Shown in pieces: positions 8,139 through 16,069 of a stretch of 64,000 nucleotides of DNA (positions are counted from its first letter, which is position 1; every line of letters begins with the position of its first letter). Below the pieces are notes generated by a model. It made no database searches. It had not been told where the DNA came from and worked only from the letters and a program-made list of their open reading frames with translations. The stretch comes from UBA8919 sp041658185 (lineage in GTDB: Bacteria; Elusimicrobiota; UBA8919): positions 124,001-188,000 of the forward strand of contig JBBAAR010000001.1 of NCBI GenBank assembly GCA_041658185.1, written 5' to 3'. Position numbers and translations under genes: made by a program.

Positions 8139-8281
8139 TTGCTTCGTATTCTCTCAAAAAGCCACTTCAAATTGCAGTACTCCCAAGAACCGATTTCCGA
8201 CGGGAAAATCTTTGTCTTTTTCTCAACAATAATAACCTCGTCTTTTTCCAGTTTTTCGAACTCACTCACATCAATTTCCAT
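8135..8281 (-). CDS. Small ORF resembling the N-terminal helix of Cas4-like nucleases
   Basis: A 48-residue ORF runs from the ATG at 8281 to a TGA that overlaps the next start (ATGA). Its end, PSEIGSWEYCNLKWLFERI, looks like the N-terminal Cys-bearing helix of Cas4/RecB-type nucleases, where the first Fe-S cysteine sits. The downstream protein has the catalytic core and the other cysteines but lacks this part. It may be a translationally coupled split subunit, or the first exon-like piece of a frameshifted gene. The first 25 residues are acidic and unremarkable. Confidence 0.55.
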   Translation of the reverse strand: MEIDVSEFEKLEKDEVIIVEKKTKIFPSEIGSWEYCNLKWLFERIRSK

Positions 8282-8377
8282 AATAACACCAATTACAAAT
8301 TGAGAATTAAGAGTTAAGAATTAAAATGTTAAAAACCATAATTCTTAATTTTCAATTTTCAATTCTTAATTGCTTCT
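8282..8377. repeat. GAATTAAGA-type inverted micro-repeat, intergenic
   Basis: Plus strand: AATTGAGAATTAAGAGTTAAG faces CTTAATTTTCAATTTTCAA across a loop near 8330. The whole spacer between comEC and the small ORF is this hairpin. The border beside the start codon reads TTGGTGTTATTATG on the gene strand. Confidence 0.7.
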
Positions 8378-11266
8378 CTATTGTATACCTATATTCAAAA
8401 TCTCACCAGCACCGGTCTCTCCCTGCGCAGAGGAAATATCAAAACCGGTTTTGCCTAACTTTGTTGAAAAATTATATTTTTCTCCGTCTGAAATAATTTC
8501 AACGCTTCCCGATGTATCGGTCCGGCAACTTCGCGTGCTGCTTACGCAGACGGCAAACCTTTCAAGAGCGGGCACCAAATCTGATTCATAAAAACTTCTG
8601 CCTTTTAAGTAGCCGAATTGAATAATAACGGCTTCCGGCGATACCGCACGGATAAACTCGTCTGTCGAGGCATACTTATGTCCGTGCGATGGAGCCAAAA
8701 GAACAGTTGACTTTACTGTATTAGACGATTTATCAATCAACGCCCACTCCGCATCCCGCTTTATATTTGATGTAAAAAGAAACGAAACTTTACCGTGAAT
8801 AAGTTTTAACACAACGGAATTATTGTCTAAAATGTCCTCGCCCGACTGAAATCCTTCAGCAGGAGGCCACAAAACTGAAAGTTTCAGACCTTTTTCCTCG
8901 TAAATTACATCTCCCGCTTTCGCTCTGTAATGTTTTTTCGGGAGTTCCTTATTGGCGTTGTTTTCAATTGCTTTTAAGAAATCATAATAGTCGGAGTACA
9001 TCATAGAAACCCTGTTATCGTAAGGCGTAAGGGACAATTTCCAATCGCCAAGGTTGGTTAAAAACTCGTTGTAAGTCATACCGAGCGCGAACTTTTTCGG
9101 GTCAAAAACATCCCACACCTCGTCCACCGGTTTTTTTTCCATCACCGACGGAAGACCGCCTATATTTCCGGTTTCCGGTGACGTAAGAACAAGGCGGTTG
9201 AGCTTCATAATTTTATATTTTGAAAAAACGGGCAGAATCGTTGATATGCCGAAGTTCCATCCGCCGCCGCTGCCGCCGTCAATAAGAATATTTTTTCCCT
9301 TTGGCGTCTGAATGATAATAGATGAACCGAAACCGGCATCAAGAAATGTAACTTTCAATTTTTTCCTTTGGGGAATAAAAGTAAAATACAGTGTTAAAAC
9401 AATAACAAAGCAGAGAGACGCGCCGTAAATAATTTTTTTTCTCACTTCCGGAATGGAAAAAATATCCCGCGTCTGATAATAAACGCCTTCCAGAAGATAA
9501 AAAATCGGTTTATACAGAATAAACACCATAACGGCAACATAATACCAAACCATCTCTGCTGCCGTCGGCGTCTTAACGAACGGGTACGGGAACCTTATTG
9601 CAAAAAAATGCGCCATATCCAGAAAAAATTTCGCAAAAATATAATTCGCCGAGTTGATAACAAACGCGATATTCAGACCCAACGCCGGAAGACCCAGTGA
9701 AGAAAATAAAAGTTCAAATAAATTAGCGATAAGCCCCAGCTGAACTATGTACCCTATCAAAGGTATTGCGATATAATTTGCATATATGCCGGAAACCGGA
9801 AACATCTTAAAAAAGAAAGCCGAAAGCGGAATCATCATTCCTATCTGTATCGCCATTTGCGCAAATGTGAACTGAACAAAATATTTCGGCAGCGAAACAA
9901 AATCAAAATTTTTCAGAGGATATTTGTTATTTATAATCTTTGCAACGGCAATTGTCAAAAATATTAGTATCACATAAGTTACTGAGAAAGTTTTATTCAA
10001 AAAAATATCCGGATTTACCATTGAAAGCCCCGTTGAGAGAAGAATCCAAATAAGTATTACAAGAAAAGCCCAACCGCGGAACAAATATCTGATGACATCT
10101 TCAACGGGTCCGGAAATATGGACCAGCGACCATACCGCCACAAAAGATAAAACGAAAGAACCGTCGGGCAGCATAGTCGGATCAAAAAATAGAATAATAA
10201 ATGCGGCAACCGGAATGGTAATCGCCGACGACATTCTCATACCCATTCCGCCGAATGTGTAAGCGAACTGACCTATTGACGACATAAGCGCGGCTCTTTT
10301 TGTGGCGGGAGATGCGCCGGTAATTATGGTGAAAAGAATAAGCCCGAAAACGAGAATAAACCAGCGGGGCTTTTTGGGAACTCTGAAAACATTGCATATC
10401 ATCAAAATTAAAATATGGACAAAACCGACATGTAAACCCGACACAGCAAGGACATGTCCTACGCCTGTCGCCTGAAACTCCATTTTAACTTTTTGGGGAA
10501 CGCCGCCGCGGCTTCCGAGTGTGACACCGCCTAAAAACGCCGACTCTGGATAAAGCATTGTTTTTCTTATAATAAGCAAAAATCTTCTTTTTAATTTAAT
10601 CGCGAGGCGTGTAATCCAGTCGGTATCGCCGGAACCGATATATTGAATCATCTCCGTTCGTCTGGCATACATCACGGCAAAAATGCCGCGGGCTTTCAGA
10701 TATCTACCGTAATCAAAACCGGAGGGGTTTCTCATCTCCGACGGCGGAAGCAGCGCCGCATCAACCTTTATTTTGTCGCCGTACTCAACCGTATCGTAAA
10801 ATTCCCCGATGGTCGGATATATGGTAACCAGAACAAAACCGGTTTTTCCCGTCAGAGTTTCGCTGCTTTTTATTGCGCCCCAACCGGATTTTGAAGGCTT
10901 TTCAATTAACTCAGGCTTAACGGTAAGTTTCGTGCTATTATCACGGGCATCCGGTTCGCGGACAACGGTTCCTGTAATAATGGTTCTGTCAAAAAACTTT
11001 TCATCAACAAAATGTGAAATATGATTTTTATCTGAAATATCAACAGCGCTGTAATAATTTGCGGCGGCAAAAAATGCGGGAGTCAAAATCAAAAGCGGAA
11101 TAGCATATTTTGTTCTCTTAAAAAGTATGTAAAGCACGCCGCAGACGCCGCTCAGTGTCCAGAGCGTCATAACTGTTGCCGGCGGAAGAGCGCCTGAATG
11201 AATTATCATCGCAGCGGCAACACCCGCTACAAAAGCATAACAGAAAATCGTAAGTTTTTGCGCCAT
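8378..11266 (-). CDS. comEC: ComEC/Rec2 family DNA-channel protein with degenerate MBL domain
   Basis: At 962 residues this is a full-length ComEC: an N-terminal OB-like region (about 80-200), the Competence domain with the diagnostic TGVGHVLAVSGLHVGFVHIL segment and about ten membrane helices (230-590), and a C-terminal MBL domain (from about 640, VTFLDAGFGSSIIIQ). ComEC forms the inner-membrane channel for single-stranded DNA during natural transformation. The MBL metal site is eroded: the HxHxDH motif reads LTSPETGNIGG (about 692-702), the TGD motif TSN (about 830) and the HHG motif SHG (about 858). The channel may work while the domain is catalytically dead. It lies at the end of the barrel-protein run, upstream of the Cas4-like and helicase genes. 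Confidence 0.9.
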   Translation of the reverse strand: MAQKLTIFCYAFVAGVAAAMIIHSGALPPATVMTLWTLSGVCGVLYILFKRTKYAIPLLILTPAFFAAANYYSAVDISDKNHISHFVDEKFFDRTIITGTVVREPDARDNSTKLTVKPELIEKPSKSGWGAIKSSETLTGKTGFVLVTIYPTIGEFYDTVEYGDKIKVDAALLPPSEMRNPSGFDYGRYLKARGIFAVMYARRTEMIQYIGSGDTDWITRLAIKLKRRFLLIIRKTMLYPESAFLGGVTLGSRGGVPQKVKMEFQATGVGHVLAVSGLHVGFVHILILMICNVFRVPKKPRWFILVFGLILFTIITGASPATKRAALMSSIGQFAYTFGGMGMRMSSAITIPVAAFIILFFDPTMLPDGSFVLSFVAVWSLVHISGPVEDVIRYLFRGWAFLVILIWILLSTGLSMVNPDIFLNKTFSVTYVILIFLTIAVAKIINNKYPLKNFDFVSLPKYFVQFTFAQMAIQIGMMIPLSAFFFKMFPVSGIYANYIAIPLIGYIVQLGLIANLFELLFSSLGLPALGLNIAFVINSANYIFAKFFLDMAHFFAIRFPYPFVKTPTAAEMVWYYVAVMVFILYKPIFYLLEGVYYQTRDIFSIPEVRKKIIYGASLCFVIVLTLYFTFIPQRKKLKVTFLDAGFGSSIIIQTPKGKNILIDGGSGGGWNFGISTILPVFSKYKIMKLNRLVLTSPETGNIGGLPSVMEKKPVDEVWDVFDPKKFALGMTYNEFLTNLGDWKLSLTPYDNRVSMMYSDYYDFLKAIENNANKELPKKHYRAKAGDVIYEEKGLKLSVLWPPAEGFQSGEDILDNNSVVLKLIHGKVSFLFTSNIKRDAEWALIDKSSNTVKSTVLLAPSHGHKYASTDEFIRAVSPEAVIIQFGYLKGRSFYESDLVPALERFAVCVSSTRSCRTDTSGSVEIISDGEKYNFSTKLGKTGFDISSAQGETGAGEILNIGIQ

Positions 11267-11355
11267 GTTAACACCAGAGAATTAGAGAATTAGAGAATTA
11301 GATTTTTTTCCAATTCACCAATTCTCTGTTGTATAAACTAATTCTCTGTCTTTCA
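11267..11355. repeat. AGAGAATT-type inverted micro-repeat, intergenic
   Basis: Three AGAGAATT units (plus strand, 11276-11302) face AATTCTCTG copies near 11325-11350. The border next to the comEC start is CTCTGGTGTTAACATG on the gene strand. The element fills the spacer. Confidence 0.75.
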
Positions 11356-11679
11356 TCAATCCGGAACGAATTCGTGCGTTTCCATCTTTAATCTTTTCGG
11401 TTTTATATTCCTGCCGGCTGGCGTATGTTTGCCTGCGACCGAAGGGAGTCCTGTAGGCAGTCCTGTTGATATAGAAACCTCATCCGTATCTTCAACGACT
11501 ACGGCTTTAGGTTTCTGAATTTTTTTAAGCACCGTCTCATCATTTATATGCGGGTAATATCGCGCATTTGATTTATAGACGGTAGCGAGATTGTGCTGCG
11601 GCTTGAACTTGATAACAAAAGCACCTATTACCAAAGACAGCACAATCATAAAAATAAATAATTTAGAAGTCGTATCCAT
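11356..11679 (-). CDS. Small membrane-anchored protein of unknown function
   Basis: I do not recognise this 107-residue protein. An N-terminal membrane helix (7-24, LFIFMIVLSLVIGAFVIKF) precedes a polar, basic region with no evident fold. Residues about 73-88 contain a small duplication (TGLPTGLPS) followed by VAGKHTPAG, encoded by DNA that resembles the GACCGAAGGGAGTCC strings of the palindromic repeats further along, so part of this region may be repeat-derived. It sits between a PorV-type gene and comEC, with micro-repeat elements on both sides and the start bordered by TGGTGTTATTATG. Confidence 0.6.
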   Translation of the reverse strand: MDTTSKLFIFMIVLSLVIGAFVIKFKPQHNLATVYKSNARYYPHINDETVLKKIQKPKAVVVEDTDEVSISTGLPTGLPSVAGKHTPAGRNIKPKRLKMETHEFVPD

Positions 11680-11757
11680 AATAACACCAGAGAATTAGAG
11701 AATCAGTTTATACGACAGAGAATTAGTAAAATCTTAATTCTCTAATTCTCTAATTCT
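11680..11757. repeat. AGAGAATT-type inverted micro-repeat, intergenic
   Basis: AGAGAATTAGAGAATCAG and a second AGAGAATTAG face TTAATTCTCTAATTCTCTA around a TAAAATC loop on the plus strand. An AGTTTATACGACAGAGAATTAG-like block (split here by unit boundaries) is shared with the elements at 11267 and 26203. Confidence 0.75.
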
Positions 11758-12843
11758 CTATTCCCTATCTTGCTCCGTATCCGTTGACTCTTCCGGTGCG
11801 GTTTCTTCTTTTTGCTCCGGAAGTTCCTCCTCTTCTATTTTTTCAGTTCTGCTTTGGGGAAGAGGGAGCGGCTTGCCGAATTTTATTGCAGTTGAAACAT
11901 AGTGCGAGACACCTAAATCGGAGTGCGGGACAAAAGCATAATCCAGATAAAATTTTCCGAACCGCAACCCGAACCCGCCGGTAAAACCCGTGTAATCATC
12001 AAATTTCCTCTGATTTATTTTCCAGCCCAGCCGAAGCCATAACGGTTCCGAAAAATGGTATTCCAAACCGAGCCGCTGTCTTAACCCTGCATCATTCGGC
12101 TGAATAACCTCAACAAGCAGGGTGGTTTTATATGTAATTCCCCAGGAACCGCCCATTTTAAGCGTTAGAGGAAGCGGGTCACTTTCATCAATAAATTTCA
12201 TCCCCTGCCCTATATTTACGACGGAGATACCCAGTGAAACCTTTTGTCTCGGCATTACAGTGAATGCACCTAACCCGAAAGATGCGCCGGATGCAGTTTT
12301 GTCTTTAAGTTTTTGAGAGATATTTCTTACCGATAAACCCAGTGAGAAATCCGGAGTTATTTTATACGCGAATCCGCCCATAATAGACCAGTCAATTATA
12401 TAAAAATCGTTTCTGTCAATACCATAGATATCCCTTTCGGTATCTTTTGAGTTAAGATATTTTCCGTTTAAACCGAAAACGAATTTTCTTGTAGGTAATG
12501 CTACGGCAATGGATTGCAGGGTTGTATCCTCAAAATACGCCAGATGCGATAACGACAACTCATTTGTAAAAATGTTTCCGAGACCCGCAGGATTGTATTC
12601 AATAATTCCTGAATCTTCCGCAAAACCGGTGTATGCTTCGCCGAGGGAGGCGGCGCGGGCTGAAACGGGAATGTTCAAAAACTGTGCGCCGCTGGTGCCG
12701 GGAGTAGCGGAGTAAAGGGTAAGTGAAAGGAAGTGAAAGAAAGTGAAAAGAAGTGAAAGAAAGTGAAATAAAGTGCACTTACGTTCACTTTTTCTCCACT
12801 TGTGTTCACTGTAGTTATCACTTTTGTTCACTGTTTTTATCAT
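11758..12843 (-). CDS. PorV/PorQ-family outer-membrane barrel with acidic tail
   Basis: This 361-residue protein begins with a signal peptide (to about residue 48) followed by the PorV/PorQ hallmark region: GAQFLNIPVSARAASLGEAY, then DSGIIEYNPAGLGN. Alternating strands follow, typical of a 14-strand-class outer-membrane barrel. The last 45 residues form an acidic Glu/Thr-rich tail (EEEELPEQKEETAPEE) that no other barrel here has. PorV/PorQ relatives act in outer-membrane transport or surface-protein export; the exact role here is not known. The start overlaps the protease stop as ATGA, so the two are coupled. The n- and h-regions of the signal peptide come from GTGAAC-type micro-repeat arms. 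Confidence 0.8.
   Translation of the reverse strand: MIKTVNKSDNYSEHKWRKSERKCTLFHFLSLLFTFFHFLSLTLYSATPGTSGAQFLNIPVSARAASLGEAYTGFAEDSGIIEYNPAGLGNIFTNELSLSHLAYFEDTTLQSIAVALPTRKFVFGLNGKYLNSKDTERDIYGIDRNDFYIIDWSIMGGFAYKITPDFSLGLSVRNISQKLKDKTASGASFGLGAFTVMPRQKVSLGISVVNIGQGMKFIDESDPLPLTLKMGGSWGITYKTTLLVEVIQPNDAGLRQRLGLEYHFSEPLWLRLGWKINQRKFDDYTGFTGGFGLRFGKFYLDYAFVPHSDLGVSHYVSTAIKFGKPLPLPQSRTEKIEEEELPEQKEETAPEESTDTEQDRE
12716..12843 (-). repeat. GTGAAC-type inverted micro-repeat encoding a signal peptide
   Basis: From the ATG, GTGAACAAAAGTG and related purine-rich units encode NKSDNYSEHKWRKSERK; after TGCAC the strand switches to TTTCACTTTCTTTCAC units that encode FHFLSLLFTFFHFLSL. Purine arm first, pyrimidine arm second. 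Confidence 0.8.
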
Positions 12844-14732
12844 TTTATTAAAGTTATCTTTCCTCTGAATTTTTTTCCGCCGGTATCAATTACATAGTAA
12901 TAAAGCCCGCTTGCAACTTTATCCCCGTTTTCATTTCTGCCGTCCCAGATTGCCTGACCGGACGCAGGAATAATTTCAGTAGGATTGGTCAAAGTCCTGA
13001 CTGTTGTTCCCGACATATTATAAATTCTTACATCAAAAGCCCTGCCCCAGTAAGTAAGCGGCAGATAAATATTTGTGTATTGCTGACTGCCGGGATAAAA
13101 CGGGTTTGGGAAATTTTTTGCTTTCTCAAAAACGGAAGCAGCGCTAACGCCGCTTATGTATGCGGTCATAACCGGTGATTCCGCGGATATGTTCGTTATG
13201 GAGATGCCTGACGGCACGCCCGAGTTGGCATTGCTGTCCGGTATTGAATACGGTGAAAATGAAACTTCATTGTCGTTCAGGGAATAAGCGGCACTGTCAA
13301 CACTGCGGTCCAACGCAAAATTAGGAACGACACCCGGTACTTCCACCCACGCACGATAATATGAATTATCAGGCGGGCCGTCATTCAGGTGGCCCGTTCC
13401 GTCCGGCATTCCCTCGTCAATATGCCAGATAAGAATACCCGCTTCGGGCAAAGAGGCATCATAACCCGATTGCTGTCTGTTTTCAAGCAGAAAATATTCG
13501 CGACTGCCGGGAATTATTATGCGATATAAAGAATTGAGCGGGTTGGTTTCAAGTTGATTTATTGAAATTGTGCCCTCACCGTTTACATCAGTTCTTGAAA
13601 GCCATCCTGCGACACCGTTGGTGGCATCAGCGTCAATATCGTATTTAAGATACCCGCTTATATGAGAAGGTTTGGAACCGGCGGGAGTGCCGAGCCAACC
13701 TCCGCCTGACATAAGACACCAGTCGCCGACCGGTTCACCGTCGTAATCGTAATCATATAAATCCGGCGCACCCAAATCATGAAAAAACTCGTGTGCAAAA
13801 GTTCCCATCGGGGAAAATTCAGAAAGCATTGTGTAGTCGGAAATTTTTTTGCCGTCAACGGTCTTTTCGGCATCAAGTGAACTTTTGTGAGACCAGATAT
13901 CGTTCGGATCTCCGCTTGATTCCTGACCGGCACCTGAATGAATTATTATTAAATGGTCAACATATCCGTCGTTATTTTTATCGTATTGGGCAAAATCTAT
14001 GCCGGAATCGGAAGCGGAGATTGCCTCGTCAACCAATTCCGAAACGAGGACGTCTTTGTTCGTCCCGGCATCCGCCCCATAATACGTTCTACTAAAATCC
14101 GCCGTGTACCACTGGTTGCCGGCAACGGTACCTGTCACAGTAAAATTGTTATATGATACCTCTTCGTAATAATTCCTCATACTACCCGTCGGGGTTGAAA
14201 AAAGCAGTTGGAAATAGTATGTAGCGGGGGTTAGTAAGCCGGTAGTGTCCGAAAAATTTATAAGAATAACAACCGCAGATGTCTCGCCGGAGGTTGCCAG
14301 TTGGGCGATTTTTCTAAGATGCGCTGATTTTCTGGCTCTGCTTTTCAACAACCTGTTTTGCATTATTAAATCCCTTCTCACAGAAAGATGTTTTTTAATC
14401 CCGGGCGACGATTTTCCCGCTACATCAATTGTCGGATAAAGTTGTCCGGCAGTATCCTGCGAGGCATAACACCACCAGCCGGCTTTATTTTTCATAACCG
14501 TATAGCCATCGGCTGTTTCAACCCGTGAATAATACTCGTCGCCAAACTGCCGGGCATGAAAACTCGTACCGTCGGGCTGAGTTATATTAATCAAACCCGG
14601 TTTTGCCGGCACACCGTAAAGGCAGAGCATAGAACATAGAGCGTAGAGCGTAGTGAAAATAAGCAGGGATCTTGCAAGTCGCTCTGTCCTCTGTGCTCTG
14701 TCCTCTATCCTCTTAATTGACTTTTTCACCAT
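12840..14732 (-). CDS. Secreted M6-family metalloprotease with C-terminal FlgD-like Ig domain
   Basis: The 630-residue protein has a signal peptide (about 1-42), a propeptide-like region starting KPGLINITQPDGTSF, and an M6 (immune inhibitor A-like) peptidase domain with the zinc site HEFFHDLGAPDLYD, followed by DWCLMSGGGWLG. The final 90 residues are a FlgD-type Ig module ending ASGLYYYVIDTGG, seen on three other secreted proteins here and likely a surface-sorting or anchoring tail. It starts seven bases inside the upstream barrel gene (ATGGTGA). The signal peptide is encoded by AGAGGACAGAGC and CTCTATGCTC micro-repeat arms. Confidence 0.85.
   Translation of the reverse strand: MVKKSIKRIEDRAQRTERLARSLLIFTTLYALCSMLCLYGVPAKPGLINITQPDGTSFHARQFGDEYYSRVETADGYTVMKNKAGWWCYASQDTAGQLYPTIDVAGKSSPGIKKHLSVRRDLIMQNRLLKSRARKSAHLRKIAQLATSGETSAVVILINFSDTTGLLTPATYYFQLLFSTPTGSMRNYYEEVSYNNFTVTGTVAGNQWYTADFSRTYYGADAGTNKDVLVSELVDEAISASDSGIDFAQYDKNNDGYVDHLIIIHSGAGQESSGDPNDIWSHKSSLDAEKTVDGKKISDYTMLSEFSPMGTFAHEFFHDLGAPDLYDYDYDGEPVGDWCLMSGGGWLGTPAGSKPSHISGYLKYDIDADATNGVAGWLSRTDVNGEGTISINQLETNPLNSLYRIIIPGSREYFLLENRQQSGYDASLPEAGILIWHIDEGMPDGTGHLNDGPPDNSYYRAWVEVPGVVPNFALDRSVDSAAYSLNDNEVSFSPYSIPDSNANSGVPSGISITNISAESPVMTAYISGVSAASVFEKAKNFPNPFYPGSQQYTNIYLPLTYWGRAFDVRIYNMSGTTVRTLTNPTEIIPASGQAIWDGRNENGDKVASGLYYYVIDTGGKKFRGKITLIK
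14615..14732 (-). repeat. GAGCATA-type inverted micro-repeat encoding a signal peptide
   Basis: The purine arm (AGGATAGAGGACAGAGCACAG) encodes KRIEDRAQRTER; the pyrimidine arm (CTACGCTCTACGCTC and CTATGCTC) encodes TLYALCSMLC. A period of 7 bases gives a 7-residue hydrophobic period. Confidence 0.8.
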
Positions 14733-16069
14733 CTGAACCTCGTAGTAAGCACAAACCTTTGTAAATCCTCGTCATATCTGTCAGCCGCAGGCGTTTGGTA
14801 TGACCTTATTGCAAACTCATAACCGAAGTCAATATCAAATTTTTCCATTACATATCCGCTGCCGAAAGAAAAACCGTAAAAAGTCGGAATTGCTTCCTTT
14901 ACTATATCGGACATATAATACCAATTATAAACAGTATTGTCCCAATTCTCGTAAAACTCCTGATACTTAAAACCGCACCTGACCGGAATCCAGTCATTCA
15001 GCCACATTTCAAGTCCTAATTTTAACTCGTCGGTTTTTTCATAACCGGCAGGATGCTGTCTTCTGTTATTGGTGTCGGCGCCATTTATCGTCTTCGTTAC
15101 GAATGTCAAGACATTCCAGTTCTGTCTCTCCCAGTCGGCTGCAAAAAGCGTTCTGAACTTGTCCTTGAACCGGTAAGAAAAACCGAACCCGAACTTCTCC
15201 GGATATTTGAGGTCGCCTTTACTGACGGTTTTTGCGGCTGCTGAAACTGCGGTAGTTAAATTGCTGTCGGTCTCGGTCTCGGTAATGTCATATTCAACGG
15301 TTGCGGGTGTTTGGTAAAATCCGCCGCAGGTGTAATTTGACTGATTAAAAACAAGCCCGTATCTTGCACAATGTCCAGCGTATTCGGTGGAAATATCGTA
15401 GGCACTTTTCAAACTCGGCAGATTGTTGCTGTATGAAGTGTATTCGCGCGACGCTAATGGCTTGCCGCCGAGAAGCCCGTAAGAAAATCCTACCTGCAGT
15501 TCGTCAGCAATTTTTAAACCGAATCCGACATCCGTTTTTCTTAAACCACCGGAAGCGACTATATCGGTATCCGAAATTTTCTGCATTGTCTGAGAAAAGG
15601 CTGTCCAGGAAAACCTGTAAGAATAATCCAAAACGGGGGAATTATTTACGCCGAAAATAAGTGTGTTCCGTACAACCGGAACGGCAATACCAAGACCGGC
15701 AAGTTGAAAATAAACATTCTCGTTGGTTATATCAAGTATATTTTCTTTTTCATCAAATAAAACATAAGAAGGAATAACGGACACAATCATTTTATTCGCG
15801 GTGATACCTACTATCGTTGCGGGATTTACCGCGAGGGCAGAGGCATCATTTATAGTTGTAATTCCGGTTGAACCCATACCGACGGAGCGTGCGGAAAAAC
15901 CGGAAACAACATCTCCGAAATTATTAAGTCCGAGTTGTGTGTAGCCGTAAAGAGAAAGTGAACAAAAGTGAACAAAAGTGAACAAAAGTGAACAAAAGTG
16001 AACAAAATTCCACTTTCTTTCACTGTCTTTCCACTTCTTTTCACTGTAGTTCACTGTATCTATCACCAT
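14726..16069 (-). CDS. FadL/OmpP1-like outer-membrane barrel protein
   Basis: The 447-residue protein has a signal peptide (to about 41) and then a FadL-like N-terminal region: DVVSGFSARSVGMGSTGIT, followed by DASALAVNPATI. The rest shows alternating strand pattern, and the C-terminus TTRFRW ends in an aromatic residue, the usual signal for beta-barrel insertion. Two neighbours (16063 and 17724) share the layout and the GLSARS/AVGFTAA motif, so this is a local paralogue family. FadL proteins carry hydrophobic compounds across the outer membrane, but paralogues may differ. The start overlaps the previous barrel's stop as ATGGTGA. Signal peptide n-region and core are TTTTGTTCAC micro-repeat arms. 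Confidence 0.75.
   Translation of the reverse strand: MVIDTVNYSEKKWKDSERKWNFVHFCSLLFTFVHFCSLSLYGYTQLGLNNFGDVVSGFSARSVGMGSTGITTINDASALAVNPATIVGITANKMIVSVIPSYVLFDEKENILDITNENVYFQLAGLGIAVPVVRNTLIFGVNNSPVLDYSYRFSWTAFSQTMQKISDTDIVASGGLRKTDVGFGLKIADELQVGFSYGLLGGKPLASREYTSYSNNLPSLKSAYDISTEYAGHCARYGLVFNQSNYTCGGFYQTPATVEYDITETETDSNLTTAVSAAAKTVSKGDLKYPEKFGFGFSYRFKDKFRTLFAADWERQNWNVLTFVTKTINGADTNNRRQHPAGYEKTDELKLGLEMWLNDWIPVRCGFKYQEFYENWDNTVYNWYYMSDIVKEAIPTFYGFSFGSGYVMEKFDIDFGYEFAIRSYQTPAADRYDEDLQRFVLTTRFRW
15945..16069 (-). repeat. GTGAACAAAA-type inverted micro-repeat encoding a signal peptide
   Basis: The purine arm (GTGAACTACAGTGAAAAG and relatives) encodes NYSEKKWKDSERKW; the pyrimidine arm is five nearly perfect 10-base TTTTGTTCAC units and encodes FVHFCSLLFTFVHFCSL. 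The 10-base period gives a 10-residue period. Confidence 0.85.

Noticed and set aside
13658..14156. Overlapping frames of 67 to 100 codons within the M6 protease gene
   Set aside because: They lie in other frames of a clear conserved protein, with no SD and no recognisable product.
15960..16010. Tandem 10-base repeats as a CRISPR array
   Set aside because: Units are contiguous with no spacers, far shorter than CRISPR repeats, and lie within a coding signal peptide. The Cas4-like gene at 7533 has no cas neighbours.
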